A stretch of DNA of 64,000 nucleotides, taken from the NCBI GenBank assembly GCA_016987375.1, contig PJRA01000555.1, positions 1,085,316-1,149,315 of the forward strand, given 5' to 3'. Made by a program: the position numbers and the translations under genes. This document shows, one piece after another, positions 43,126 to 54,660 of the stretch; positions within the stretch are counted from its first letter, which is position 1; the number at the start of each line of letters is the position of its first letter. The notes beneath the pieces were generated by a model, which was not told where the DNA came from, made no database searches, and saw only the letters and a list, made by a program, of their open reading frames with translations. This DNA is from Brachionus koreanus (taxonomy: Eukaryota; Rotifera; Eurotatoria; Ploima; Brachionidae).

Positions 43126-46100
43126 ATGAATAATGCTAACTTAGGCAATGGGGAAAAATTCGACAGCCTATTTGACTCGTTTGTGCGCGCTAACTCATCG
43201 CGACAAATAAAAAAAACATTCGACACTTTGGTGGACGCACTAGACATAGACACACGCAATGTATACTTGCACGGCAGTCAGCTAAGCTCGCACAGACGCT
43301 CGTTTGGCCGATGCACACGACTTATTTACAGGATAATAAAGGCGCGCACCGACTACTGGAAGTCGAACGAGCTGTGGAAGAAATACGACAAAAAAGCGGG
43401 CGGCAAGGAGTACGCGAACCGGAGCCAGGGCAGCGACCAGCCGCTCAGTGTGCTGATAATCGGAAGCGGGCCGGTCGGTCTGCGTCTCAGCATCGAGTGC
43501 GCTCTCCTCGGCTTCAAGTGCACAGTGGTCGAGAAACGCGACCGGTTCTCGCGCAACAACGTACTTCACCTTTGGCCATACACCATACACGACCTGAAGT
43601 CGCTCGGCGCCAAGCTCTTCTACGGCAAGTTCTGCGCCGGCTCAATCGACCACATCAGCATACGCAAACTGCAGTGCATACTGCTCAAAGTGGCGCTTCT
43701 AATGGGCGTTCAGGTCCACTTTAACACATCGTTCGAGCAGCTAGTCGAGCCGGACTCGGCCGGCTGGCGTGTCAAATGCATACCCGAAAGTCACGTGGTA
43801 AATAGCGAGTGCTTTGACGCTGTGATTGGCGCCGACGGTCGACGAAATTCACTGCCCGGTTTCAGACGCAAAGAGTTCAGAGGCCGACTAGCCATCGGCA
43901 TTACGGTCAACTTTAACAACTACAACACTATCGAAGAGCAGAATGTGGAGGAGCGCAGCGGTGTAGCGTTTATATTTGATCAAAAGTTTTTTCTCGACTT
44001 GAAACACGAGACCGGTATTGATTTGGAAAATATTGTCTATTACAAAGACGACACGCACTACTTTGTTATGACTGCCAAACGACAATCCCTATTGGAAAAA
44101 CAAGTAATTAAGCAAGACTATTCGGATGCTAGTCAATTATTGTCAAAGGCAAATGTTAATTTTGATAAATTGTGCGAGTATGCCAAAGAGGCGGCATATC
44201 ATTCGACTAACAAAAAGCTGAATCGATTGGACTTTGCCAAAAATCATTACGGTCAGCCGGATGTGGCCATGTTTGACTTTACGAGCTTGTTTCATTCGGA
44301 GAACGCGTCGCGTATAGTGGTGCGCAACGGACACATGCTGCTGATGTCGCTAGTGGGCGACAGTTTGCTTGAGCCGTTCTGGCCGCTCGGCACGGGCATA
44401 GCGCGCGGTTTTTTGGCCGCTCTGGACACTGCCTGGCAGTTGAGGGGCTATGCCAATCGCACTCAGCCCATTCAGCTTTTGTACGAAAGAGAAAGTATTT
44501 ACCAATTGCTTTCGCAGACTACACATGACAATATCGGCAAAAATTATGCCGAGTTCACCATTGATCCGAGTAGCAGATACGCCAATTTGAATACGGTTAA
44601 ACGGGCCGTGCAATTGAGTGACGAACAGTTGATTCAATTGTACGACGAGAGCAGTGAGCCGATTTATTCGCCCAAGGCTGGCGAACACTCAATTTTGTTG
44701 CTTAATAACAGTGTGATTAATAACAGTAGTTGTAATAGAGTGGCTAATAAGCGAGCACGTATACACAACAGTTCGACTACTTTGCTCCACTGGGCTCAAA
44801 TGCTCGTTCAGCCATTTAATTTAAAAATTGAGAACTTTGGCTCATCGTGGAAGGACGGCCTGGCTCTTTTGGCTATTATTAGCAGATACAAGCCACATTA
44901 TGTGTAAGTAAATATTTTTTTTTCTAAGGCACCCACCTATTCACAGACAAGCTAATTTGTGTGAAAATAAAAAAATTTTTTTTTTTAGTCTTATTACACA
45001 CATTTTATAATTTTAAACAAATAAAAATAATAGAAAAAATATTATCAACAGGGATTTATGGCCCACTATGCTCATCTGATCTAACCAATGTGATAAATTT
45101 TAGACAAATGGGTTAGACTAAACCAGGTCGCTGATTATCTACCATGACTTGAAAAAGTTTTAAAGGGGAGTCAAAAATGATTGCCTAAATTTTAAAGGAA
45201 CATAAAATTGTTACGATTTTAAAAGAAAAATTTTTATCTAGCCTTCTAAATTCTAAAAAAATAATCTCTTTAAATTTTTTTTTTTTATTTTTTTTTCCAA
45301 AAAATCAAAAATTTTTTTTGATTTTTCTCACCAAATAATGATATTTTTGGATTCTAAATAGATATTTTGTATGTATTATGCATTTAAAAAGCGCATAAAT
45401 TGATTTTTATTTCAAAAGCTTTTCAATTGAGTTAAATTTTTTTTTTCTCATGTCCTAGACTCAGTGAATAAAGCCTGTATAGCCGAGCGATTTGTGTTTT
45501 AGTCATGCAAGCAGAGGATCGAGGGTTCAAAACCCGCTAAGGGTGGAAAAATCTTCAAAATATCTCTGCAATGCGGGGCGCATGTTGCTCAAAAAAAGTA
45601 CTTGAAAAGGAGATGAGTGCCTCCCCATTATCCACTAGGATAGAATAGGGTCAAAAAAATAGACCCAGTGAATAGTCCATACACTAAGCCCATTTTGTCT
45701 TCAGTTATAATTTATTTATTTAATTAAAGTTTAAGTCCCATGGACAATTTGAGATAAGAATAATAGACAGTTAAATAACCATTTTACAATTAAGTAAAAA
45801 ATAAAGATTCGAAAGCTAGATAGACACATCATTATGTAGAGAATTTAATCCGGTTAAAATGAGAAACCCTTTAAAACACACAGACACCTAATTTTTTTTT
45901 GATTGAGTATAAAAAAATCGTGTTAAAAAAAATCTGGTCTGTAAAAATCGGGTCAAAAAAATCAAGTTATAAAATTATTATTATTATTATATTTTATTTG
46001 TTTGAGGGAAACCCTCAGGCTACTCAGAATGGAACAAAGTCCTTCTTTTTAGCCAAACGATTATTAAAAAGGATCAAAAATTGTTTAAATGTGTTTAGAA

Positions 46101-49100
46101 TAAAAATCAAAGATAAAATAAAAAACATGAAAAACCTAAATAAATATAAAGACTAGCGGTTGTTGTTGGTTAAGCGTATTGACCCAGAACTATCTTCCAT
46201 TTAGGAAAATATTAAAGTGTGAACAATGAACTAAATTTGGGATTGTTATTCGTTTCGTGCAACATGAATTCGTTAAGATCTAAGTTTAGCTGTGCATGGT
46301 TTTCGCGTCTGATGAAAAAATTTTTGAGAAGTGAATGAGTTCTATTTGATGCAAGCTCGATCCGTAACTTTTCATGAAAGTGGGTTATTCTTGTTCTTGT
46401 CAAGTTATAAAATAATCTGGTATAAAAAAATGGTATCTATAAAATTATCTAGTTCAAAATTTATAATTTAAAACGCTAAGCCAAAATAAATTATCCTTAA
46501 TTGATTAATAATCAGACTTGTGCAAAAGTCAAAAAAAATAGTATTTTTAAAGTCTTTTGACTTGACTTTAAATTTTTTTTTTGAAAAAAAGTCTTTTGAC
46601 TTGACTTGACTTTTGGTATCCAAGAAAAAATCAGATTGTTTTTAAAGTAATTTTATTTAATTTTTAAAAAAAAAATTTTAACTAAATTTTTAAAAGCTTA
46701 AAATTGCTATATAAAAGCGTTGTTGATTCTAAATTTTGAAATAAATGATTTTTTCTTGGATACCAAAAGTCAAGTCAAGTCAAAAGACTTTTTTTCAAAA
46801 AAAAATATTTAAACTTTATGACTTTTGAACAACTCTGTTAATAATTAAAAATAAATACTCTTGAATAAAGAAACCGTCTTTGAAAAACCTTGAAAATTAT
46901 ATACTTCCTGTTAAGTTTCTTTTGATGATTTCGAATATAAATAAATGCTTAACTTATCTTCTATGGTTAAAAATTTTTAAAAATGAATTTTGAATATTAA
47001 TTCAATACTAATTCTTAAAAAAATTATTAACCAGATAAAAATACACCCAATTTTTTATAACTTGATTTTTTACAGACCAAATTTTTTTTTCATTCGATTA
47101 TTTTTTACCCGATTTTTAGTTCAAATCCCATTTTTTTTAAACATAAACAGTGGTTTTTAAAGCTAAGCTGAAAGAGTTTTAGATTGTTAATTTGGACCTG
47201 GTCTCTCATAAATCATGTTTGCTTGTTTTTTATTTTTTTTGGAAAAAATCTCCTTTGAGATATTTTGGTTTATTTTTCGGCTTACTGCACACCATTACAC
47301 ACTTTTGTTTTATTCCCTCCACACTCACACAAACATTTGGACTACGTTTTTATGAAGAGATTGGAATACAATAAAAATTAATGCATAGAATTTAATTTGG
47401 TAAAAAAGAGAACCTAAAAGATCCATAAGTTTTTTCGATGCCCGTGCCACACTTTAGAAATTTTTCAAAAATGACTTCATGGTCACTAAAAAAATAAGGA
47501 TTGGGTCAAAAAGTGTGTCGGCTCACTCTTAATCGTCGAGATTCAAAAAACATGATGCAGTCCTCTTAACAAAATCCGTATTAATAAGAGCTAAATTATG
47601 AGCTATTTATTGGTTTTACAATTAGAAAAATTCAAATATACACTTTTTAGAATCAAATAAAAATTTGATGCATTGAATTAATAAATATTTCTTTGAGTAT
47701 GATATTTTATTTTGATTTTTAAAATATGAAAATTTACTAAAATTGTTTTCAACCAAGATTTGTAGTCCATATTAACAATATAAAACTTGAAAATACAAAA
47801 ATTTCAAATTAGCTTTAAAAAAACCATTGTTTGTCATTTAAAAAATTTGGTGAATGTGTCTTAAAGGTATCCTAAAAAACCTTTAAAATTATATATCTAA
47901 AAAAAAAGAGTAAAAAAGAAAAAGAAGAGAATATGAATAAGTGAACTTTGCTATATGTATAGACATGGATTCTAAAAATTTAGCATGGACTATTATAGTT
48001 CTTTTGTTGCGTCAAGAACAGCTAACATTGCGAGACAAAAGCTGGTCTAAGATTAAAAAAAATTTGAATTGATTTTTGATTTCTAATTGAAAAAAAAATT
48101 TTTTAAAATTATTATTTTTATTTAACTGAAGACAAAGAAGAGGTGTAACATCAAGTTAGTGTTAGTATATAAGCGATAAATACCCTGCTATTACCAATAC
48201 CCTATTTTTTAAAATTTTTAATTTCTTTCAAATAAAAAATAAAATATTAATAAAATATCAAATTAAATGAATAAAATAGTTTTAATATTTTATAAAGAGA
48301 TTACAAGCAATTGGAACAAAATGATACACAAGAAAACCTTCATACCTTATTTGATTTAATCGAGCAAAAGCTTGACTTTTCGGTTGACGACTGGGCCAAA
48401 GAAGACTTTTTGAACAAAGATAAACAACCGTCCAAACCAAGTGTACTGTCCGTTCTTGATAAACTATACGAATGCTTTAAAGGTGATCCAATCTTGGATG
48501 ACGAAAGTGAGAAGCATGAGACTGAAACTGAAATTGTAGATCCGAGACGAAATTCGGTTAAGAGACGCCGACCGATGACCACTTTGGAAAATGAAAGCGT
48601 ACCAGAAGAAACAAAAGCCACTTTAGGTTTGAGGAGACGAGGCAGTTTGGTTAAATCGGCTCTCTTTCAGAACAGAATTGATTTTTTTAACAATAACGCA
48701 GCTCTAAATCAAATAGAAAGAGCCTCAAGTTTCAACAGGCCCAAGCCAGACTCGGACATATTCGAGTCAAGACCTATTTGCCATAGATGTGGTCTACGCA
48801 TTTCTAAAGCGGACACTGTATCGCTTTTCGATCAGATTGTCCTACATACCAATTGCTTCCGGTGCCAAGAATGCAATAAACAACTCCGACCTGTTTGTTT
48901 TAAGCACACTATCAATCAAAATAATAAATGTAATTTCTAAATTTATTTTATAAACAAAAAAAAAAAATTTAATTTTATTTTAAATCAATTAAAAATAGAT
49001 ACATTTTTTTGTAATAATCATACGCAACAAGATAGCAAAAAAATATTGTTCAACTATGAAATTCAATCAAAAAGTAGATTTGTCGAACACGAGCCAAATT

Positions 49101-52100
49101 GTAAGTTGAAAAAAATAAACAAAATTCAAATAAATTTATTCAATTTGCGTTTATTTTATGTTTATGTTTATTAGACTTAAAGCATCATTCCATGTTCAAA
49201 TTCAATAAAATAATTTATTATTTATTTGCCATTCTAATAATCTTTGCAATTTATTATCTAATTTTAGCTATTAAATAAATCTAAACATTTTCATCCCCCT
49301 AAAACTTAAAATTTTGTTTAATCATAATTCTTTAATATTTATTAAAAATTGGCTTTTTATTCATAAATAAACATTCTTTTTCTTAAACCAAGAACTTTAG
49401 CAGCAGTATTAGCATTGTCAATTAGTTCGAACAAAGAACCCAACAAAAAAATTTTAAAAAAATGTAATAGAAAAAAAATCGCTCGGATGAAATTCAATTT
49501 AAAAAAAAAAAAGAAAAAAAGAGAAGAAAAAANNNNNNNNNNNNNNNNNNNNNNNNNNNNNNNNNNNNNNNNNNNNNNNNNNNNNNNNNNNNNNNNNNNN
49601 NNNNNNNNNNNNNNNNNNNNNNNNNNNNNNNNNNNNNNNNNNNNNNNNNNNNNNNNNNNNNNNNNNNNNNNNNNNNNNNNNNNNNNNNNNNNNNNNNNNN
49701 NNNNNNNNNNNNNNNNNNNNNNNNNNNNNNNNNNNNNNNNNNNNNNNNNNNNNNNNNNNNNNNNNNNNNNNNNNNNNNNNNNNNNNNNNNNNNNNNNNNN
49801 NNNNNNNNNNNNNNNNNNNNNNNNNNNNNNNNNNNNNNNNNNNNNNNNNNNNNNNNNNNNNNNNNNNNNNNNNNNNNNNNNNNNNNNNNNNNNNNNNNNN
49901 NNNNNNNNNNNNNNNNNNNNNNNNNNNNNNNNNNNNNNNNNNNNNNNNNNNNNNNNNNNNNNNNNNNNNNNNNNNNNNNNNNNNNNNNNNNNNNNNNNNN
50001 NNNNNNNNNNNNNNNNNNNNNNNNNNNNNNNNNNNNNNNNNNNNNNNNNNNNNNNNNNNNNNNNNNNNNNNNNNNNNNNNNNNNNNNNNNNNNNNNNNNN
50101 NNNNNNNNNNNNNNNNNNNNNNNNNNNNNNNNNNNNNNNNNNNNNNNNNNNNNNNNNNNNNNNNNNNNNNNNNNNNNNNNNNNNNNNNNNNNNNNNNNNN
50201 NNNNNNNNNNNNNNNNNNNNNNNNNNNNNNNNNNNNNNNNNNNNNNNNNNNNNNNNNNNNNNNNNNNNNNNNNNNNNNNNNNNNNNNNNNNNNNNNNNNN
50301 NNNNNNNNNNNNNNNNNNNNNNNNNNNNNNNNNNNNNNNNNNNNNNNNNNNNNNNNNNNNNNNNNNNNNNNNNNNNNNNNNNNNNNNNNNNNNNNNNNNN
50401 NNNNNNNNNNNNNNNTTTTTAATGTTGGTATCAGATAAAGAGTTTAAACAGGGAAAATTATAGTCTAAAATGGAACCAATAAGCGATTTATATAAATTTC
50501 CAAGTGTTTTGTGATGTAGGCGCCAGTTTTTATTAGATAAAATTTTAATCAAATTTAGCCTAGAGTTGCAACGCTCTTTTAATTCATCAATCAATGGACT
50601 AAAGGTTAGCCGCGAGTCAAATCTGATGCATAGGAATTTAATTTCATCCTGTCGCTTTAAATTGTCCCCATATATTTTCAGATCAAGATTGAGCTCTTCT
50701 CTTGTTGATTTTGTGAATATCATATAACAAGATTTTTCAATTGAAATCTTCATTTTCCATTTTGTTAACCATGGTTCTAATTCTTTAAGGTAAGTATTCC
50801 TATGTTCCTAAGTCATCAGCGAAAAGAAGAAAGTATTCATTATTTGTTTTATCCCTTTTTGGTATATCATTAATAAAAATACTAAATAAGAGGGGGCTAA
50901 TTACTGAGCCTTGTGGTACTCCGGCTTTGATTGGGAAATCATTGCTATTTTGTCCATTCACATTTACACAAAACGATCTTGAGTTTAGAAAGGATCTGAT
51001 CCAAGAAATTAAGTACTTAGGCAATTGCATTTTGATCATTTTGTACACAAGTCCTTCATGCCAGACTCTGTCAAATGCTTTTGATATATCAAAAAAAAGA
51101 CAACATATTTTTTTTTTCCTGTTAAACGATTCAGTTATTTTTTGAATAAGAATATTCAAAAAATAACCTGTTAATTGATAAAATTACCTGTTTATTTATA
51201 AATTTATTTGCAATTTTACAAATTGTATAGTGTCATGAATACAATTCACAAATTTATAAGAAAAGATTTATAAATTGAATGATTATTTCATTTATAAACT
51301 AATTTTAATAAAAAGTCAATTAAACAGAAATTAAATAAAAATAGTCAATTTTTATTTTTACAACATTTATTTACTAATTTAATATGACAATGTGAATTAA
51401 ATTTGATACCTGAAATAAAACATTTGTATTTTTTACCGGTACAAGTACCATTTCTTTCAACTCCTTATCTCTTTAATTAGTTTTTTTAGCAGCTTTCCTT
51501 AATGAAATCTTATTTTTAATAGCTGAATAATCAAAGCTTAATGGACCATGATACATTTCCAAACCATATTTTAATATTCCATGATCCATAGCTATTTAAC
51601 GAAATTCTCCTTCATTATTAACTTTCCGAACTATATCAAGTAATCGAGGTGGGTCACTACTTCTCCTATCTATACTTGGAATCAAAACACTTACCTAACC
51701 ATCTACTGCAAACTCAAGTGTTCATTTATTTGTTTTTTTGTTATGTTTATCTTCCATTTTTTTTATAAATAAACAGGTAATTTTATCAATATTTATAAAA
51801 TGTATATTCAATTTGACAATTTATAATTTGAATAGGTAAATTTATAAATCTTGCATATTGATAATTTGGATAGAACAAATATAGGAAAAAAAGTTAAAAT
51901 TTTGAAAAAAAATTTTTTTCAACACCAAGTTCTAGCGGTAAAGTGATCGTCACTGACGGTACTCAACTCTAAATTATTTAGAAATCTTTATCGCATTAAA
52001 GCTAATATATTTATATTTTCTAATATTTAAAAAAATACTTAAAAATGAAAATTTTTTCTATTTGAAAATAAAAAAGAGAATGCCAGGTAAAAAACATGCA

Positions 52101-54243
52101 TAATACGATAGTGAATTGCCCGCTATCTGGTTTAAATGTGTATGCATTAAATGAATGTTGATAATATAGGTCATCAATATATTTAGGAAAACACTTAAGT
52201 AATTAATCAGGCAGCCTCACAATATTTTATAATGTCATTTTATTTAATAGAAAATAAAAACGAGATCATTTTTTTGGATGCCAAAAAGGATGGCTTTTAT
52301 TATCTTTTATTCAAGTTTTTATTTATTATTTTTTGCTTCTGTAAAAATTTTTGGAAGATTTGGTTTACTTTTAATTTTTACTTTATTGTAATTTTCCCCA
52401 GAGGTAAAATTTTTATCTATTGACACTCTAATCAATTCATTTTGACCCTTTTTCAAGAAATTTCGGTGAAAACCTTTTTTTTAGTTTCCTCAAATCTAGT
52501 TATTTCTAAATGAATAATACAAAAATTAAAAAATTTAATTTAAAATTTTTTTTTTGGAAAAAAAAAAGTATATTTCAATCACTAACAAAAAACTTAAATA
52601 ACAATTTAAAATTAAAATAAAATTTATTAAACAGTTTGTTAAATTTAACTATTTTTGAACTTGAAAATTTATTTAATCTAAGGGGATGAATAATTTACGC
52701 TAAAAAAAAATTTAATTTAATAAAATAATAAAAAACAAATAAATTTTATTATTAAGACAAATTGGATGTCACCTTTAAGACCAAAGATTACTTGAACGAC
52801 TTGGAACGTGACAAATTCGAAAAGCGATGCAATTTTTATTTGTCAAGCAATCAGACAAAATGTGTGACACCATCGGACTCGTCCAATTACTCGACACCGA
52901 ACTCGTCTTTCGGCGCCGCATGCGACGATATCGATTCAACGCCGCTTAAATTGAGAGAGCGCGCCGAGTTCGAGAGCATACTAGAGTCCGAAGAGTGCAA
53001 TAATTCGAAAGAAGAGGACGAAGCCGAAGAAAAGGCCAATTTAGAGGAAAACATTTTTACGAACTCTGAAGAAAGCGAGACAGACGAGGAGGATGAAGAC
53101 GAAGAATTTTACAGTATTGACACCAAATATGTTACCTTGCGAGGCAACGCTCAAAAGTCTGTCACACCGAGCACCTCCAAGTCAAAATCCCAGTCGCCAT
53201 TTTCCGCCTCGTCCAGCTCGGAGCTCAACAACAAAATCATAGAGAGCCAGCTTAATAAGCAAGTCGACGTTTATTTGATGCGAAAGCAGGCTCAAGAAAA
53301 AGCTAAGCTGAAATCGGACGAAGAACTGGGCCTAAACTCGTCCATTGTCATAAAACGACTTGAGCCTCGCAGTTCAAGTGACGACGAGGATGAAGACGTG
53401 TTCTGCTCGCCGCCCGAAATTAAGCGCCACTCGTTCGATTTCGACGCAGCTCCGTTGGCAAAGTGCGAAACGCTCGAAGACGACGATCAAGACGAGCTTG
53501 AACCAAAGCTAACAGCAGTCAAGCCCGACATAAAACTAAGCTTCAGGTCAAACTCAAATTCATGTTCGTCTAATGACGAATTCAGCTCTTCGTCTTTGAT
53601 CGACGCTTTCAATGCTCTCAATGTAAACAACAGTCCTAGACTGAAACGATCCGGTTTTAATCGAAAACGAGTGATGAACGAAGAGAAAAAAATGCTCAAA
53701 CAAAATCAGGACAGACGTTTGCGCATGTCACAAGAGCTGCAACGCAAACTAGAAGAATTGAGAAACAAAAAAGACGAGTTCAGCAAAAGTGTATGCGATT
53801 TGGAAAAGCGAGTACACGATTTGGACAAAGAAAGTCTTTGCTATGAGAGTGTAAAGAAAACACTAGAAAGCAAAATATTCAATTTGATACATTGTAAAAA
53901 TTTACTGATTAGAATTGAAAATGAGTTGATTATACAGAGCAAAGCGTTGGGCATTGAAGATCAGTTGTCTGAGTGTCAGCTTAAGCTCAAGGAGACCATT
54001 GATTTGGACGAGGAGAGCAAGACTGCTGAGATTAGAGAGAGAGAGAAGTGGCTTATGGAAAGACTGGTCGATTTAATTGAAGAAAAAGATCGGCTTGTTG
54101 ATCAATTGGAAAAATTGAAAATGATGGAAATTGAAGAGGACAGATTTGTGCTGGATTTTTTAAGCAAAGAGATTAGTCACGATTTTTTTAACTCGTCTAA
54201 CGATCTTTTTCAGCAATTTAAATCTTTTAATGACATCATCTAG
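43126..54243 (+). CDS. MICAL: MICAL (molecule interacting with CasL), monooxygenase-CH-LIM-bMERB
   Basis: Four exons: 43126-44903, 48298-48929, 48999-49100, 52757-54243; in frame, 1332 residues. MICAL enzymes oxidise actin methionines and disassemble filaments, and bind Rab GTPases through the C-terminus. FAD monooxygenase domain (1 to about 490): IIGSGPVGLRLSIECALLG, VVEKRDRFSRNNVLHLWP, VIGADGRRNSLPGF and LEPFWPLGTGIARGF. The CH domain (about 560-680) is split by the first intron (LLHWAQ..; YKPHYV / DYKQLEQND). The LIM domain (about 754-835) has CHRC, HTNCFRCQEC and FFCNNH. A long Ser/Glu-rich acidic region precedes a coiled-coil bMERB domain (about 1147-1300, EKKMLKQNQDRRLRMSQEL; EREKWLMERLVDLIEEKDRL). 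Introns of 3.4 and 3.7 kb hold transposon remnants, and 883 bases are unsequenced, so extra small exons cannot be excluded. Confidence 0.93.
45470..45665 (+). mobile_element. tRNA-derived SINE, copy B (best preserved)
   Basis: A-box TAGCCGAGCGATTTG (45480), then GTCATGCAAGCAGAGGATCG, then B-box GGGTTCAAAACCC (45523-45535) at tRNA-like spacing. The body GGGGCGCATG, TTGCTCAAAAAAAGTACTTG and the end ATTATCCACTAGGATAGAAT match the minus-strand copy at 63571-63815. In the first long intron of MICAL. Confidence 0.8.
45900..47125. repeat. Region bounded by inverted AATCTGGTCTGTAAAAATC-type repeats
   Basis: Left block 45905-45985 (AATCTGGTCTGTAAAAATC, ATCAAGTTATAAAAT) recurs inverted at 47035-47125, and once more in direct orientation at 46400-46440. 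Inside are a hairpin-plus-(ATT)n retroelement end on the minus strand (45985-46015, GAGGGAAACCCTC) and the hAT foldback at 46513. It looks like an older element colonised by younger ones. Confidence 0.55.
46513..46837. mobile_element. hAT-like foldback MITE with perfect 8-bp duplication
   Basis: Ends CAGACTTGTGCAAAAGTC and GACTTTTGAACAACTCTG. The flanks are TTAATAAT at 46505-46512 and TTAATAAT at 46838-46845, identical. Inner arms of about 60 bp (GTCTTTTGACTTGACTTGAC; CTTGGATACCAAAAGTCAAG) fold back. The terminal CAGAGTTGTT is shared with the 805-bp element at 41654. Confidence 0.92.
49175..49278 (+). CDS. Possible alternative last exon of MICAL encoding a membrane anchor
   Basis: After TTTATTAG at 49174 a phase-1 exon would add YLKHHSMFKFNK, then a run of about 20 hydrophobic residues (IIYYLFAILIIFAIYYLILA) and a stop. 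It joins the LIM exon (ending 49100, phase 1) in frame, exactly like the 52757 exon, giving a short monooxygenase-CH-LIM protein with a tail anchor. AT-rich DNA easily translates into hydrophobic residues, so this may be chance or intron read-through. The acceptor is weaker than its neighbours. Confidence 0.28.
49533..50415. other. Assembly gap (N)
   Basis: 883 unknown bases inside the last MICAL intron. The LINE at 50416-51159 runs into it. Confidence 0.99.
50416..51159 (-). mobile_element. LINE reverse transcriptase fragment, frameshifted
   Basis: Minus strand, in the last MICAL intron. Frame 1 (51159 to about 50800) has FFDISKAFDRVWHEGL, IKAGVPQGSVISPLLF and the catalytic FADD. Frame 2 (from about 50753) continues KISIEKSCYMIFTK, IKFLCIRFDSRLTF and LYKSLIGSILDYNFPCLNS before the gap. 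One frameshift separates them, so the element is recent but dead. Same family as the relic at 5500-6540. Confidence 0.9.
51174..51790 (-). mobile_element. KRBA2-like integrase tail inside 28-bp inverted repeats
   Basis: Perfect inverted repeats, 51174-51201 and 51763-51790 (core AAATTACCTGTTTATTTATA), enclose a minus-strand relic. It reads VSVLIPSIDRRSSDPPRLLD, IVRKVNNEGEFR, DHGILKYG, then after frameshifts NGTCTGKKYKCFISGIKFN and SHCH. This is the order (IP..DR...DP..LLG.V; HGILK; C.G.C...C.CF..G..CNS.CH) found after the integrase core in KRBA2-type, transposon-derived integrases. The catalytic core itself is absent. Confidence 0.6.
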
Positions 54244-54660
54244 TTGTCCAAAAAAAATTTTTTATAATTATTTTCTAGTTTTTTCATGACCATGTTTTTT
54301 TTTTTCTTTTTTTTCGTCTAAATTTACTACTTTATAAAAAACCAAGTTTTATCATATAAACACATATATAACTTTTATTAAATTTTTTTTTTTTTTATTT
54401 TCAATAATTAAATTTAAAACAAAATTTTATTCTAACAAAACAAAATAAAGCATTGTTGTTATAATGTTTTTTAATTTTTTTTTTCAATTAAAAAAAAGTA
54501 AATTATTGTTTTTGTTAATTTTAAGAAATTTAAATAATTTTAAATGTAAAAATTCAAAAAGGCTTATTATATTTTTTCACTAAAATTTTTTAATCCAGCA
54601 CTTACTTTACTTTAAAAAATTCATAATGTTAACTTTCGGGCTTAGTTTACTTGTTTAATT
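54244..54660. other. 3' flank of MICAL
   Basis: AT-rich, nothing recognised. Confidence 0.5.

Noticed and set aside
43311..43724. 137-codon plus-strand frame inside MICAL exon 1
   Set aside because: Out-of-frame shadow of the monooxygenase coding sequence, rich in Arg and Gln from the codon-biased frame.
45480..45540. Possible functional tRNA gene
   Set aside because: A- and B-box-like sequences are present, but no acceptor stem can be formed and the same sequence recurs with a common non-tRNA tail, so it is a SINE.
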